Assembly (NCBI RefSeq): GCF_001667945.1
Contig: NZ_LZJK01000009.1
Location: forward strand, 1-42,256
Direction: 5' to 3'
Source of the DNA: Mycolicibacter sinensis
GTDB taxonomy: Bacteria > Actinomycetota > Actinomycetes > Mycobacteriales > Mycobacteriaceae
Length of the DNA stretch: 42,256 nucleotides
Shown here: in pieces, positions 1-9,309 of the stretch
Numbering within the stretch: the stretch's first letter is position 1
Layout of the letters: each line of letters starts with the position of its first letter
Program-made: the position numbers and the translations under genes
Notes under the pieces: model-generated
The model's database searches: none
Told to the model about the DNA's origin: nothing
The model's input: only the letters and a program-made list of their open reading frames with translations

Positions 1-3000
1 GGTGGTGTTGGTGGCGCGTCGGCGCACGGCATCGCCGGTGCGCACGGTGCCGGTGGCATCGGTGGCGACGGTGGCGCGGGCGGCAACGCGGGCAACGGCG
101 GCAACGGCGGTGCCGGTGCCGGCGGTGGCAGCGCCGCGCAGGCCGGCGCCGGTGGCAAGGGTGGTGCCGGCGGTGCGGTCGGAACCGGCGGGGCCGGTGG
201 CGCCGGTGGCTCCAGCGGTGATTCGCAAGCGGCTTCGGGTGCCACGGGTGCCGACGGCACAGGCGGCAACGGTGGCAACGGCGGCGTCGGCGGCAAGGGC
301 GAGGTCCTCGGTGATGGCACCGTGCAGGCCGGTGGCCGCGGCGGCGACGGCGGGGATGCCGGCGCGGTCGGCAACGGCGGCACCGGCGGCACCGGCGGCC
401 AAGGCGCCACCGGGGTTCACGGTGAAACCGATGCCAATGGCGACGGCACCGCGGGCGGCACCGGTGGCGCCGGTGGGGCCGGCGGTACCGGTGGTGCGGG
501 CGGCACCACCTCGGGCAACGGCGGCGCCGGTGGCGCGGGCGGCGTAGGCGGCACCGGTGGGGCCGGCGGCGGCGGCCTCGACGGCCAGGCGGGCACCGAT
601 GCGGCGGCCGGTAGCGGCGGCGACGGCGGCACCGGTGTCGGCGGCGGCCACGGCGGCGATGGTGGTCAAGGTGGCGTCGGCGGCCAGGGCGGCGCCGGGG
701 GCACCGCCTCCGCGGGCAACGCCGGCGCCGACGGTCTCGGTGGCCAAGGCGGCATCGGCGGTGCGGCCGGAGACGCCGGCAACGGCGGGCGCGGCGGCGA
801 CGGCGCGGGCGGTGGCAATAACGCCACGGCGGGGTCCGGCGGCCAGGGCGGTCAGGGTGGTAACCGCGGCACGGCCGGGGCCGGCGGTGCGGGTGGCTGG
901 AACGCGGACAACACCGCCCAGGCTGACGACGGTGCGACCGGCGCGGAGGGCGCCGGCGGTCACGGCGGCGCTGGCGGCCGCGGCGGCGACGGTGAGCTCC
1001 TCGCGGGCAACATCCCCCAGGCGGGCGGCAACGGCGGTGCCGGTGGCGCCGCGGGCAACGATGGCGATGGTGGCGTCGGCGGTGCCGGCGGCAACGGCGT
1101 AGCGGGAGTCGACGGCACCACCGTCGGCCTCAACGGCACGACCGGTGGCGCCGGCTCGGCGGGCGGTAACGGTGGCCAGGGTGGCGCCGGCGGCACGAAC
1201 TCCGGCAACGGCGGCGACGGTGGTGCCGGTGGGCACGGTGGCGCCGGGGGTAACGGTGGCGCGGCCCTGCAAGCCGACAACTTCGACACCGCCGGCGGCA
1301 ACGGTGGCGGCGCCGGTGCCGGCGGCGCGGGCGGCGACGGTGGTGCCGGCGGGACGGCGGTCCACGGGACCGGCGGAACCGGCGGCGCGGCAGGCAACGG
1401 CGGCAATGCCGGCACCGCAGCCGAAGGCGGTCAGGGCGCGGGCGGCGGCGGTGGCGCCAATGCCGGTAGCGGCGGCAACGGCGGCGACGGCGCCGTCGGT
1501 GGCGCGGCAGGCAACGCCGGGGTCGGGGGCAACGGCGCCAGCCCGGGCGCCGACGGTGCTGCGGGCAGCGCCGGCATCAACGCCGACGGCGCCGACGGCG
1601 GTCGCGGCGGCGACGGCTACGGCTTCATCCTCAACACCGACATCGGGCAGGGCGGCGGCGCCGGTGGCCAGGGCGGCAACGCCGGCGCAGTCGGAAACGG
1701 CGGTGTCGGTGGTACCGGTGGCACCGGTGCAACCAACCACGGCTTCACCGACACCGACGGCAACGGCACCAACGGGTACGTCGGCGGTGCCGGTGGCGTC
1801 GGCGGCCAGGGCGGCGCCGGTGGCACCGTCTCCGGTGACGGTGGGGCGGGCGGCGTCGGCGGTATCGGCGGTAACGGTGGTAACGGCGGAGCCGGCGCGG
1901 ACGCCACGGTCGCCGACACCGACGGTGGCAACGGCGGCAACGCCGGAGCCGGCGGCGTGGGCGGCAACGGTGGCCAGGGCGGCGCGGCAACCAACGGCAC
2001 GGGCGGCGCCGGCGGCAACTCCGGCTACGGCGGCAACGGCGGCGTCGCCGGCACCGGCGGCAAGGGACTGGGTGGCGGCGGCGGCGAGACCGCCGGTAAC
2101 GGCGGTGACGGCGGTGACGGCGCCGACGGTGGCCTGGCCGGCACCGTCGGGACCGGTGGAGCGGGCACCACTAACGGCGCCGACGGTCTCGCCGGTCAGG
2201 ACGGCGTCGCCAGCGATGGCGGTGCCGGTGGCCAGGGCGGCGCCGGCGCGGGTCTGATCGACGACGGAACCAACACCGGCCAAGGCGGCGGCAACGGTGG
2301 TTCCGGCGGCAACGCGGCATCGGTTGGCAACGGTGGTACCGGTGGTAGCGGCGGTATCGGTGCGACCGTCGACGGCATTACCGGCGCTGACGGTAACGGC
2401 ACCGCCGGCGCGGTCGGCGGTGCCGGCGGCGACGGCGGCGCCGGTGGCCTCGGTGGCGCCACCTCCGGTAACGGTGGCGCCGGCGGCAACGGCGGGGCCG
2501 GTGGTAAGGGCGGCGCCGGCGGCGCGGGCGCGGACGCGACCGTGGCGGACACCGCGGGCGGTAATGGCGGCAACGCCGGCGCGGGCGGCGCGGGCGGTAA
2601 CGGTGGCCAGGGCGGTGCGGCCGGGGCCGGCATCGGCGGGGCCGGCGGTGACGCCGGCGATGGTGGCGCCGGTGGTGCGGCAGGGGCTGGCGGTACGGGC
2701 CTCGGCGGTGGCGGCGGCAGCAACGCGGGCGCCGGTGGCGCGGGCGGTAACGGTGCCGACGGCGCCGCGGCCGGCGTCGCGGGCCTCGGCGGCACCGGCA
2801 CGGATGCAGACGGCGTGGCCGGCAACGACGGCGCCGCCGGTCTCGGCAGCGATGGTGGCGCCGGCGGCAACGGCGGGCTCGGCGCCGGCGTGATCAGCGG
2901 CACCGACACCGGCCAGGGCGGTGGTGCCGGCGGCGCCGGCGGCAACGCGGCATCGGCCGGCAACGGTGGTGTCGGTGGAACCGGTGGAGCCGGTGCGGCC

Positions 3001-6000
3001 GGCATAGCCGGGGTCACCGGCGCGGACGGCAACGGCACCGACGGCACCCACGGCGGCGCCGGCGGCGTCGGCGGTGTGGGCGGTGCCGGCGGAACCGAGT
3101 CCGGCAACGGTGGCGCGGGCGGTCAAGGCGGCGCCGGTGGTGCCGGTGGGAACGCCGGCCACGGCGCGGACGGCATCGGCGGCACCCCGGTCACTCCCGG
3201 GAGCGGCGCGTCCGGCGCCGACGGAACCGACGGTGGCAATGGCGGCATCGGCGGTAACGGCGGTGTAGGTGGCGACGGGGGTGCCGGTGGCACCGCCAGC
3301 CACGGCAGCGCGGGCGCGGAGGGAGCCGGCGGGGTCGGTGGCAACGCCGGCAACGCCGGAAACGCCGGAAACGGCGGCCGCGGCGCCGACGGTACCGGCG
3401 GCGGCACCGGTGCGGTCGCGGGCTCCGGCGGCAACGGCGGCGACGGCGGCAATCGCGGCGCCGCGGGCACGGCCGGCGCAGGCGGCTGGAACGCCGGTCA
3501 CACCAGCCAGGCGGCCGGCGGGCACGCCGGTACCGCCGCGACCGGCGGCAACGGTGGCGCCGGCGGTAAGGGCGGCAACGGCGTGCTCCTCGAAGACGGC
3601 ACGGCGCAGGCCGGCGGCGCGGGCGGCCACGGCGGTGACGCCGGAACGATCGGCAACGGTGGTGCGGGCGGCAACGGCGGCGCCGGCGCAGCCGGTGCGG
3701 TGGGATCGACGGCTACCGCCAACGGCGGCACCGGGGGCAACGGCGCCGCCGGTGGTAACGCCGGCAGCGGCGGCAAGGGCGGCTCGATCTCCGGTAACGG
3801 CGGTCAGGGCGGTGTCGGCGGGGCCGGCGGCAACGGTGGTGCGGGCGGCTCCGGCGTGCAGGGTCTGGCCGGGGCCGACGCGGCGGCCGGCAGCGGCGGC
3901 AACGGCGGCGATGGCACCGACGGCGGCAACGGCGGTAACGGTGGTGTCGGCGGTAACGGCGGTAACGGCGGCCAGGGCGGCAGCGCCACCAACGGCACCG
4001 CCGGCCTCAACGGCTCCGGTGGTATCGGCGGCACCGGTGGGGCAGGCGGAGACGCCGGCAACGGCGGCCGCGGCGGGGCCGGTGCCGGCGGGGGCGCCGA
4101 CGACACGGCCGGGCACGGCGGCAATGGTGGTGCCGGTGGCGACCGTGGCACCGCCGGGGCCGGCGGCAAGGGCGGCCTGAACGGCGACGGCGTCACCTAC
4201 CGCAACGACGGCGCGGCCGGCGCGGCCGCGGGCGGCGGCAATGGTGGCGCCGGTGGCGCCGGGGGTAATGGCGCGCTCCTGGCCGACGGGATGACCGGCC
4301 AGGCCGGTGGTTACGGCGGTAACGGTGGCGCGGCCGGCGCGATCGGCACCGGTGGCGTCGGTGGTGCCGGTGGCCACGGCGGTAACGGCGTGATCGGCGT
4401 GACCGGCGGCGACGGCAACGGAACCACCGGCGGCAGCGGTGGTGTCGGCGGTGCCGGCGGCAACGGTGGTGCCGGTGGCACCACGTCAGGCGCCGCAGGA
4501 GCCGGTGGTGCCGGTGGTAACGGCGGCAGCGGCGGCAACGGTGGCGACGGCGTCCTCGGGGCCGCGGGAAGCAGCGGCGGCAACGGAGGTCTGGGCGGCA
4601 ACGCAGCCGCTGGCGGCGCCGGTGGCCTGGGTGGCGATGCCGCCCACGGTGCCGGTGGTGTCGGCGGTGCGGGCGGCAACGCCGGCAATGCCGGCAACGG
4701 TGGCGCCGGCGGCAATGGCGGCAACGGCGGCACCGGAGCCGCCGCCGGTAACGGTGGTGTCGGTGGCACCGGCGGCGACCGCAGTCTGGGCGGTGCCGGC
4801 GGGGCCGGCGGTACCGGCCAGGGTGGCGCCCAGGCTGCCAACGGCCAGGGCGGTAGCAACGGCGCGGGCGGCGACGGCGGCGCCGGCGGTAACGGCGGTC
4901 ACGGCCAGGCCTTGGCGGACGGCACCGCTCAAGACGGTGGTGTCGGCGGCCAGGGCGGTAACGCCGGCGCGATCGGCAACGGTGGCGCGGGCGGTGACGG
5001 CGGCGTCGGTTCGGCCGGTCTCAACGGAATCACCGATGGTTCCGGCGACGGCACCCACGGCACCGCGGGCGGTAACGGCGGTAACGGCGGCCAGGGCGGC
5101 GCCGGCGGTACCACCTCGGGTAACGGTGGCGCCGGCGGTGTCGGTGGTACCGGTGGAGCCGGTGGCCACGGCGGTGCCGGCGTCAACGCCGCCGACGGTG
5201 CCAATGCCGCGGCCAACAGCGGCGGCAACGGCGGCAACGGTGGCGACGCCACCAGCACCAACGGCAACGGTGGCGCCGGTGGCCACGGTGGTAACGGCGG
5301 GGCCGGCGGTGAAGCCCTCAACGGCGACGCCGGGGTGTCCGGGGCCGGCGGTATCGGTGGTGCCGGCGGCAACACCGGTGACGGCGCCAATGGCGGCAAT
5401 GGCGGTGCCGGGGCCGGCGGCGGCGCCAACGACACCGCCGGTAACGGCGGTAACGGCGGCCACGGCGGCACGGCGGGCACGGCCGGCCAGGGTGGTGCCG
5501 GCGGTCTCAGCGGTGCCGGTGTTGCGGCCGGAAACGGCCAGGACGGCGCCATACTCGGCGGCGCCGGCGGCGACGGCGGCGCCGGTGGCAACGGTCAGAT
5601 CGTGGGTGGCGTGAGCCAGGCCGGCGGCAACGGTGGTTCCGGCGGCGCGGCCGGGACGATCGGCCACGGTGGCGCCGGCGGTGACGGTGGGGCCGGTGCG
5701 GCCGGCTTGGCCGGAACCACCGACGCCTCCGGCAACGGCACCGACGGCGCGGCCGGCGCCGCCGGCGGTAACGGCGGCCAGGGTGGTGCCGGCGGCACCG
5801 TCTCCGGCGACGGCGGTGCCGGCGGCAAGGGCGGTCTCGGTGGTGCCGGTGGTGTCGGCGGTAATGCCGCCAACGGCACCGCGGGAGCCAACGCGGCGGC
5901 CGGCAGCGGCGCCAACGGCGGCAACGGCGGTGACGCCACCGGCGCGGCCGGTAACGGCGGGGCCGGCGGTACCGGTGGTACGGGTGGCGCCGGCGGTGTG

Positions 6001-7377
6001 GCCAACGTCGGCAACAACGGTGCCGACGGTGACGGCGGCCATGGCGGCGACGGCGGCGCAGGCGGCAACGCCGGTGTCGGCGGCCGCGGCGGCGACGGCG
6101 CCGGTGGCGGCACCAATGCCATTGCCGGAAGCGGCGGCCGCGGCGGCAATAGCAGCAGCACCGCGGGTGCCGGCGGCGCGGCCGGGGCCGGCGGTCTCGC
6201 CGGCGACGGCGTCACCCAGGCCGACAGTGGCGCCACCGGTGCCGGCGGCGCGATCGCCGTCGGTGGCACCGGCGGCAACGGCGGCAACGGTGTGACGCTG
6301 GGCAGCGGCCTCGCGCAGGCCGGCGGCAACGGCGGCGTCGGCGGCAATGCCACCGGCGAGTTCGGTAACGGCGGCGCAGGTGGTAACGGCGGCAACGGCG
6401 CCGCCGGCACCTCCGGAACCAATGCCGCCAACGGCGCCGGCGCGGCCGGCGGCAACGGCGGCAACGGCGGTGCGGCCGCCCAGCACGGCACCGGCGGCAA
6501 CGGCGGCAACGCCGGTAGCGGCGGGGCAGCCGGGGCGAACACCTCGGTCGGCGCAAACGGCGCGGCCGGCGTCAATGCCCCCAAGGACCCGCAGGGCCAG
6601 GTCATGGCCGGCGGGACCGGCGGCAATGGCGCCAAGGGTGCCACCGGGTTCGCCGGTGGCGCCGGCGGCACCGGCGGTGTCGGTGGTGCCGGCGGCACCG
6701 TCTCCGGCGACGGCGGCCAGGGCGGCCTCGGCGGCAACGGTGGTGCCGGCGGTAAGGGCGGCACTGGCGGCAACGGCGGCGTCGGCGGTACCGGTGGTGC
6801 TGGCTCCCTCGGCTTGCCCGGGCGCCAAGGCGGTACCGGCGGTGAGGGCGGCCAGGGCGGCGACGGTGGTGTCGGCGGCAACGCCGGCCAGGGCGGCGCC
6901 GGTGGTGTTGCGCTGGGTGACGGTCAGTCCGGTGCGCACGGCGCCGGCGGTGTGGCCGGCAAGGGCGGCCTGGGCGGTAACGCCGGGGTCGGCGGCGCGG
7001 GCGGCGCCGGTGGCGCCGGCTACAACGGCCTCGTCGGCCAGGGCACCGGTGGCGGTGGCGCTGGCGGTGCCGGCGGCAACGGCGGCACCGGCGGCACCGG
7101 CGGTCAGGGCGGCGTCAACACCGACGGCACCCATGGTCAGGGCGGCTCCGGCGGTCAGGGCGGTGCCGGTGGCAAGGGCTCCAACGGTGCCAGCAAGCCC
7201 AGCAAGGCCGGCTTTGCCGGCCGGGGCGGCAACGGCGGCAACGGTGGTGCCGGTGGTGCCAATGGCGACGGCGTCCTCGGGTCGCCAGGCACGGCCGGTG
7301 TCCCGGGCGGCAATTCCAGCGGTAGCACCGTCGGTACTGGCGGCGCCGGCGGCGCCGGCGGTACGGGGGCCCCGTAA
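1..7377 (+). CDS. Giant PGRS repeat protein, 5' end outside window
   Basis: The frame is open from base 1 to the TAA at 7375-7377, about 2,458 residues, and runs off the window on the left, so the N-terminus (PE domain or signal peptide) cannot be seen. Almost all of it is GGx/GNGG/GAGG triplet repeat, typical of PGRS domains, which are thought to form stacked polyproline-II sheets on the mycobacterial surface. A higher-order unit of 210-233 residues recurs about ten times. Each unit begins near a [QA]-[AG]-GG sequence (CAG/CAA codons at 325, 1018, 1648, 2281, 2914, 3607, 4300, 4930, 5617, 6316) and later carries an SGNGGAGG or SGDGGAGG box. The last 100 residues lose the unit pattern and the protein ends in GGTGAP. 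Function unknown. Long ORFs on the other frames here are composition shadows. Confidence 0.93.
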   Translation, partial: GGVGGASAHGIAGAHGAGGIGGDGGAGGNAGNGGNGGAGAGGGSAAQAGAGGKGGAGGAVGTGGAGGAGGSSGDSQAASGATGADGTGGNGGNGGVGGKGEVLGDGTVQAGGRGGDGGDAGAVGNGGTGGTGGQGATGVHGETDANGDGTAGGTGGAGGAGGTGGAGGTTSGNGGAGGAGGVGGTGGAGGGGLDGQAGTDAAAGSGGDGGTGVGGGHGGDGGQGGVGGQGGAGGTASAGNAGADGLGGQGGIGGAAGDAGNGGRGGDGAGGGNNATAGSGGQGGQGGNRGTAGAGGAGGWNADNTAQADDGATGAEGAGGHGGAGGRGGDGELLAGNIPQAGGNGGAGGAAGNDGDGGVGGAGGNGVAGVDGTTVGLNGTTGGAGSAGGNGGQGGAGGTNSGNGGDGGAGGHGGAGGNGGAALQADNFDTAGGNGGGAGAGGAGGDGGAGGTAVHGTGGTGGAAGNGGNAGTAAEGGQGAGGGGGANAGSGGNGGDGAVGGAAGNAGVGGNGASPGADGAAGSAGINADGADGGRGGDGYGFILNTDIGQGGGAGGQGGNAGAVGNGGVGGTGGTGATNHGFTDTDGNGTNGYVGGAGGVGGQGGAGGTVSGDGGAGGVGGIGGNGGNGGAGADATVADTDGGNGGNAGAGGVGGNGGQGGAATNGTGGAGGNSGYGGNGGVAGTGGKGLGGGGGETAGNGGDGGDGADGGLAGTVGTGGAGTTNGADGLAGQDGVASDGGAGGQGGAGAGLIDDGTNTGQGGGNGGSGGNAASVGNGGTGGSGGIGATVDGITGADGNGTAGAVGGAGGDGGAGGLGGATSGNGGAGGNGGAGGKGGAGGAGADATVADTAGGNGGNAGAGGAGGNGGQGGAAGAGIGGAGGDAGDGGAGGAAGAGGTGLGGGGGSNAGAGGAGGNGADGAAAGVAGLGGTGTDADGVAGNDGAAGLGSDGGAGGNGGLGAGVISGTDTGQGGGAGGAGGNAASAGNGGVGGTGGAGAAGIAGVTGADGNGTDGTHGGAGGVGGVGGAGGTESGNGGAGGQGGAGGAGGNAGHGADGIGGTPVTPGSGASGADGTDGGNGGIGGNGGVGGDGGAGGTASHGSAGAEGAGGVGGNAGNAGNAGNGGRGADGTGGGTGAVAGSGGNGGDGGNRGAAGTAGAGGWNAGHTSQAAGGHAGTAATGGNGGAGGKGGNGVLLEDGTAQAGGAGGHGGDAGTIGNGGAGGNGGAGAAGAVGSTATANGGTGGNGAAGGNAGSGGKGGSISGNGGQGGVGGAGGNGGAGGSGVQGLAGADAAAGSGGNGGDGTDGGNGGNGGVGGNGGNGGQGGSATNGTAGLNGSGGIGGTGGAGGDAGNGGRGGAGAGGGADDTAGHGGNGGAGGDRGTAGAGGKGGLNGDGVTYRNDGAAGAAAGGGNGGAGGAGGNGALLADGMTGQAGGYGGNGGAAGAIGTGGVGGAGGHGGNGVIGVTGGDGNGTTGGSGGVGGAGGNGGAGGTTSGAAGAGGAGGNGGSGGNGGDGVLGAAGSSGGNGGLGGNAAAGGAGGLGGDAAHGAGGVGGAGGNAGNAGNGGAGGNGGNGGTGAAAGNGGVGGTGGDRSLGGAGGAGGTGQGGAQAANGQGGSNGAGGDGGAGGNGGHGQALADGTAQDGGVGGQGGNAGAIGNGGAGGDGGVGSAGLNGITDGSGDGTHGTAGGNGGNGGQGGAGGTTSGNGGAGGVGGTGGAGGHGGAGVNAADGANAAANSGGNGGNGGDATSTNGNGGAGGHGGNGGAGGEALNGDAGVSGAGGIGGAGGNTGDGANGGNGGAGAGGGANDTAGNGGNGGHGGTAGTAGQGGAGGLSGAGVAAGNGQDGAILGGAGGDGGAGGNGQIVGGVSQAGGNGGSGGAAGTIGHGGAGGDGGAGAAGLAGTTDASGNGTDGAAGAAGGNGGQGGAGGTVSGDGGAGGKGGLGGAGGVGGNAANGTAGANAAAGSGANGGNGGDATGAAGNGGAGGTGGTGGAGGVANVGNNGADGDGGHGGDGGAGGNAGVGGRGGDGAGGGTNAIAGSGGRGGNSSSTAGAGGAAGAGGLAGDGVTQADSGATGAGGAIAVGGTGGNGGNGVTLGSGLAQAGGNGGVGGNATGEFGNGGAGGNGGNGAAGTSGTNAANGAGAAGGNGGNGGAAAQHGTGGNGGNAGSGGAAGANTSVGANGAAGVNAPKDPQGQVMAGGTGGNGAKGATGFAGGAGGTGGVGGAGGTVSGDGGQGGLGGNGGAGGKGGTGGNGGVGGTGGAGSLGLPGRQGGTGGEGGQGGDGGVGGNAGQGGAGGVALGDGQSGAHGAGGVAGKGGLGGNAGVGGAGGAGGAGYNGLVGQGTGGGGAGGAGGNGGTGGTGGQGGVNTDGTHGQGGSGGQGGAGGKGSNGASKPSKAGFAGRGGNGGNGGAGGANGDGVLGSPGTAGVPGGNSSGSTVGTGGAGGAGGTGAP

Positions 7378-7409
7378 GGGCCTGCGCCGCAGGGACTTCC
7401 CGCAAACGA

Positions 7410-7451
7410 GCGAGGGCCCGGACCGACGAGTGTGTCGGGCCGGGCCCTCGC
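7410..7451. terminator. Hairpin between convergent genes
   Basis: A 12-bp perfect stem (7410-7421 with 7440-7451) continues, after one mismatch, into a second 5-bp stem (CCGAC/GTCGG) closed by a 6-nt loop. It lies between the stop of the PGRS gene (+) and the stop of the mbtK-like gene (-), so it could serve both strands. There is no U-tract, which is common for mycobacterial terminators. Confidence 0.7.
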
Positions 7452-7500
7452 CCGTTCACAGACGTTGCCGTGGGCGTGCGGAAATGTCCCGTCGGCCGCG

Positions 7501-8127
7501 CTACGACGTACGGCGATAGGCCGGAACGTCCTGGGGGTCTCTCGGCCAGGCGAACAGCGCGATCTGCTGATCCCACTTGGCCATGTAGTGTTCGCCGAGG
7601 AAAACCCCACCCCGCCGCTCCCAGAACCGACGTCCATACGAGCCGGCGGCGTGAGCATCTCCGATGATCCGTCGGCACTGCGGTTCAGCCCGGAAGATGC
7701 TGGAGACCAACGGGCCAAAGATGTTCGCCCCGTGGCCTTTTTCAACCATGTCGGGGTCAGCCATGGCGCCGTGCAACCCCACGTCGTAGGGATGGGCGTC
7801 GTACACGGTAGAGATGTCGTCCTGTGCGGCGCGGAACAATTCCATGTATCCCAGCGGCCGCCCGTCGACGCTGTAGACGTAGGGACGCGAGTAGCTGCCT
7901 TCGAATTGGATCTCCAAGTGGCGCCGCCATTCGTCGGCCGGATAAGCGTAGTCCCACGTTGCTTCCAGGTGCGGCCGGTTCATCCATTCGGAGATCATCT
8001 CGGCGTCGCCGGCCGGGTCTGCGAAGCGGATGCTGTACGGCTCTGCCAGTACCGGCAGCGGGGGCGGCGGAACCGTGCGAACCTCGTCAGTGACGTCGGG
8101 CCGTTGCCGCGGCATGAGTGAACTCAT
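7501..8127 (-). CDS. mbtK: MbtK-like lysine N-acyltransferase (GNAT fold)
   Basis: This 208-residue protein resembles M. tuberculosis MbtK (Rv1347c), which transfers long acyl chains to the lysine side chain during mycobactin siderophore maturation. The shared signature is the AEM-x-x-EWMNRPHL segment (about residues 42-54), followed by W-x-Y and FEGSYS. His119 (GLHGAM) and Asp157 (IIGDAH) lie where the MbtK catalytic His and Asp are found. I chose the ATG at 8127 because a 15-codon leader ORF with a strong Shine-Dalgarno ends in an ATGA overlap exactly there; another ATG lies at 8115. The reading frame stays open upstream to 8289, but that stretch does not look like the family. No convincing IdeR iron box was seen upstream. 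It could be another IucA/siderophore-type acetyltransferase. Confidence 0.85.
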   Translation of the reverse strand: MSSLMPRQRPDVTDEVRTVPPPPLPVLAEPYSIRFADPAGDAEMISEWMNRPHLEATWDYAYPADEWRRHLEIQFEGSYSRPYVYSVDGRPLGYMELFRAAQDDISTVYDAHPYDVGLHGAMADPDMVEKGHGANIFGPLVSSIFRAEPQCRRIIGDAHAAGSYGRRFWERRGGVFLGEHYMAKWDQQIALFAWPRDPQDVPAYRRTS

Positions 8128-8171
8128 CGTGCACCGGAACTCGGTGTAGCCGAAGCGGTTTCGGTAGCCAT
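8124..8171 (-). CDS. 15-residue leader ORF coupled to mbtK-like gene
   Basis: A perfect AGGAGG lies 8 nt before an ATG at 8171. That ATG opens a 15-codon frame (MATETASATPSSGAR) whose TGA overlaps the ATG of the mbtK-like gene as ATGA. The mbtK start itself has no recognisable Shine-Dalgarno, so translation of the leader could deliver ribosomes to it. The peptide has no run of one amino acid that would suggest attenuation. A sequencing frameshift, with the leader being the true N-terminus of mbtK, is the main alternative. Confidence 0.5.
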   Translation of the reverse strand: MATETASATPSSGAR

Positions 8172-8297
8172 GGCAAGTGCCTCCTGGGAATCCGTTGACG
8201 GCAGCGCCGTCGCCAATGGGTTCGCCACTGATGCTACGTTGACCTACCGGTATCGGCTCCGCAATCCCGGTCGAAATGACACCCCGCACATTCGACG

Positions 8298-9266
8298 CTA
8301 GAGCGTCAGCACAACCTTGCCGGTCACCTCACCCGAGGACAGCAGCCGGTGCGCCTCGCCGACCTGCTCGATGGGCACCCGCGCGCCGATCACCGGCTTG
8401 ATCCGGCCGTCGGCGAGCATCGGCCACACCTTGCCGGTCACCGCGGCCACGACGGCGCCCTTACCGTGCGGGCCCTCCACCGGCCGGCCGCGCAAGGCGG
8501 TGCCGATCACTCCGGCGCGTTTGCCGATCAGCTTGCCCAAGTTCACTTCGGCTTTGACCCCGCCCTGCATTCCGATGACGATCAGGCGCCCGTCATCGGC
8601 CAGCGCGTCGATATTGCGGTCCAGGTAGGCCGCGCCCATGATGTCCAGGATCACGTCGGCGCCGCCGGCCTCGCGGATCCTCGCGACGAAGTCTTCGTCG
8701 TGATAGTTGATGGTGACGTCGGCGCCCAGCTCGCGGCAGAACGCCAGCTTGGCCTCCGAGCCGGCGGTGACGGCCACCCACGCCCCGAGCTGTCGGGCCA
8801 CTTGAATGGCGTGGCTGCCCACCCCGCTCGCCCCGCCGTGCACCAGCAGCTGTTGTCCCTCGGTCAGCCCCGCCGTTTGTACCAGATTCGACCACACCGT
8901 GCAGGCCACCTCCGGCAGGCCGGCGGCATCGACCAGGTCCACGCCGCCTGGAATCGGCAGCACCTGCGGGGCCGGCACCGCGACGTACTCCGCGTAGCCT
9001 CCGCCGGCCAGCAACGCGCAAACCTCTTGCCCGACAACCCAATCGGATACCCCATCGCCGACGGCGGCGACCACCCCAGAGACCTCCAACCCGATGGTGT
9101 CACTGGCCCCCGGCGGGGGCGGATACTTGCCGGCCGCCTGTAGCAGGTCGGCCCGGTTCACCCCGGCCGCGGCGACCCGGATCAGCACCTCGCCGGCCGC
9201 TGGCCGCACGTCGGCGACCTCTTGCCAGGACAACACCTCGGGGGACTCAGCGACGATGGCACGCAT
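8298..9266 (-). CDS. Quinone oxidoreductase, zinc-free MDR family (Rv3777-like)
   Basis: This 322-residue medium-chain reductase resembles Rv3777 and the PIG3/Qor group, NAD(P)H-dependent reducers of quinones. The N-terminal GroES-like domain (about 1-120) has GVNRADLLQAAGKYPPPPG and the cofactor domain has the glycine motif HGGASGVGSHAIQ near residue 143. No cysteine set for structural zinc is visible. I chose the ATG at 9266 because Rv3777 starts at the equivalent place and because a TAGCGT hexamer lies 7 nt upstream. An in-frame GTG at 9275 would fall inside that hexamer. The gene is divergent from the double-MarR gene, with 43 bp between starts, so that regulator may act on both. Confidence 0.88.
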   Translation of the reverse strand: MRAIVAESPEVLSWQEVADVRPAAGEVLIRVAAAGVNRADLLQAAGKYPPPPGASDTIGLEVSGVVAAVGDGVSDWVVGQEVCALLAGGGYAEYVAVPAPQVLPIPGGVDLVDAAGLPEVACTVWSNLVQTAGLTEGQQLLVHGGASGVGSHAIQVARQLGAWVAVTAGSEAKLAFCRELGADVTINYHDEDFVARIREAGGADVILDIMGAAYLDRNIDALADDGRLIVIGMQGGVKAEVNLGKLIGKRAGVIGTALRGRPVEGPHGKGAVVAAVTGKVWPMLADGRIKPVIGARVPIEQVGEAHRLLSSGEVTGKVVLTL

Positions 9267-9273
9267 GCCGAAC

Positions 9274-9279
9274 ACGCTA
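9274..9279 (-). promoter_or_regulatory. Leaderless -10 of the quinone oxidoreductase gene
   Basis: TAGCGT on the minus strand is followed by 7 nt and then the ATG at 9266. It fits the mycobacterial TANNNT pattern for transcripts that start at the start codon. Confidence 0.5.
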
Positions 9280-9297
9280 CTACCAGCCGGAATCGCT

Positions 9298-9303
9298 TAG
9301 CAT
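9298..9303 (+). promoter_or_regulatory. Leaderless -10 of the double-MarR gene
   Basis: TAGCAT is followed by 6 nt and then the GTG at 9310. The surrounding TTAGCATGACG is repeated exactly before the MarR gene at 14815, again 6 nt from the start codon. No Shine-Dalgarno is present at either place. Confidence 0.6.
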
Positions 9304-9309
9304 GACGCT

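Noticed and set aside
322..324. GTG as the start of the first PGRS gene
   Set aside because: The frame is open and equally repetitive from base 1, so this is an internal codon of a gene that begins outside the window.
8221..8289. IdeR iron box upstream of the mbtK-like gene
   Set aside because: A TAGGT half-site is present but the second half does not match; too weak to report.
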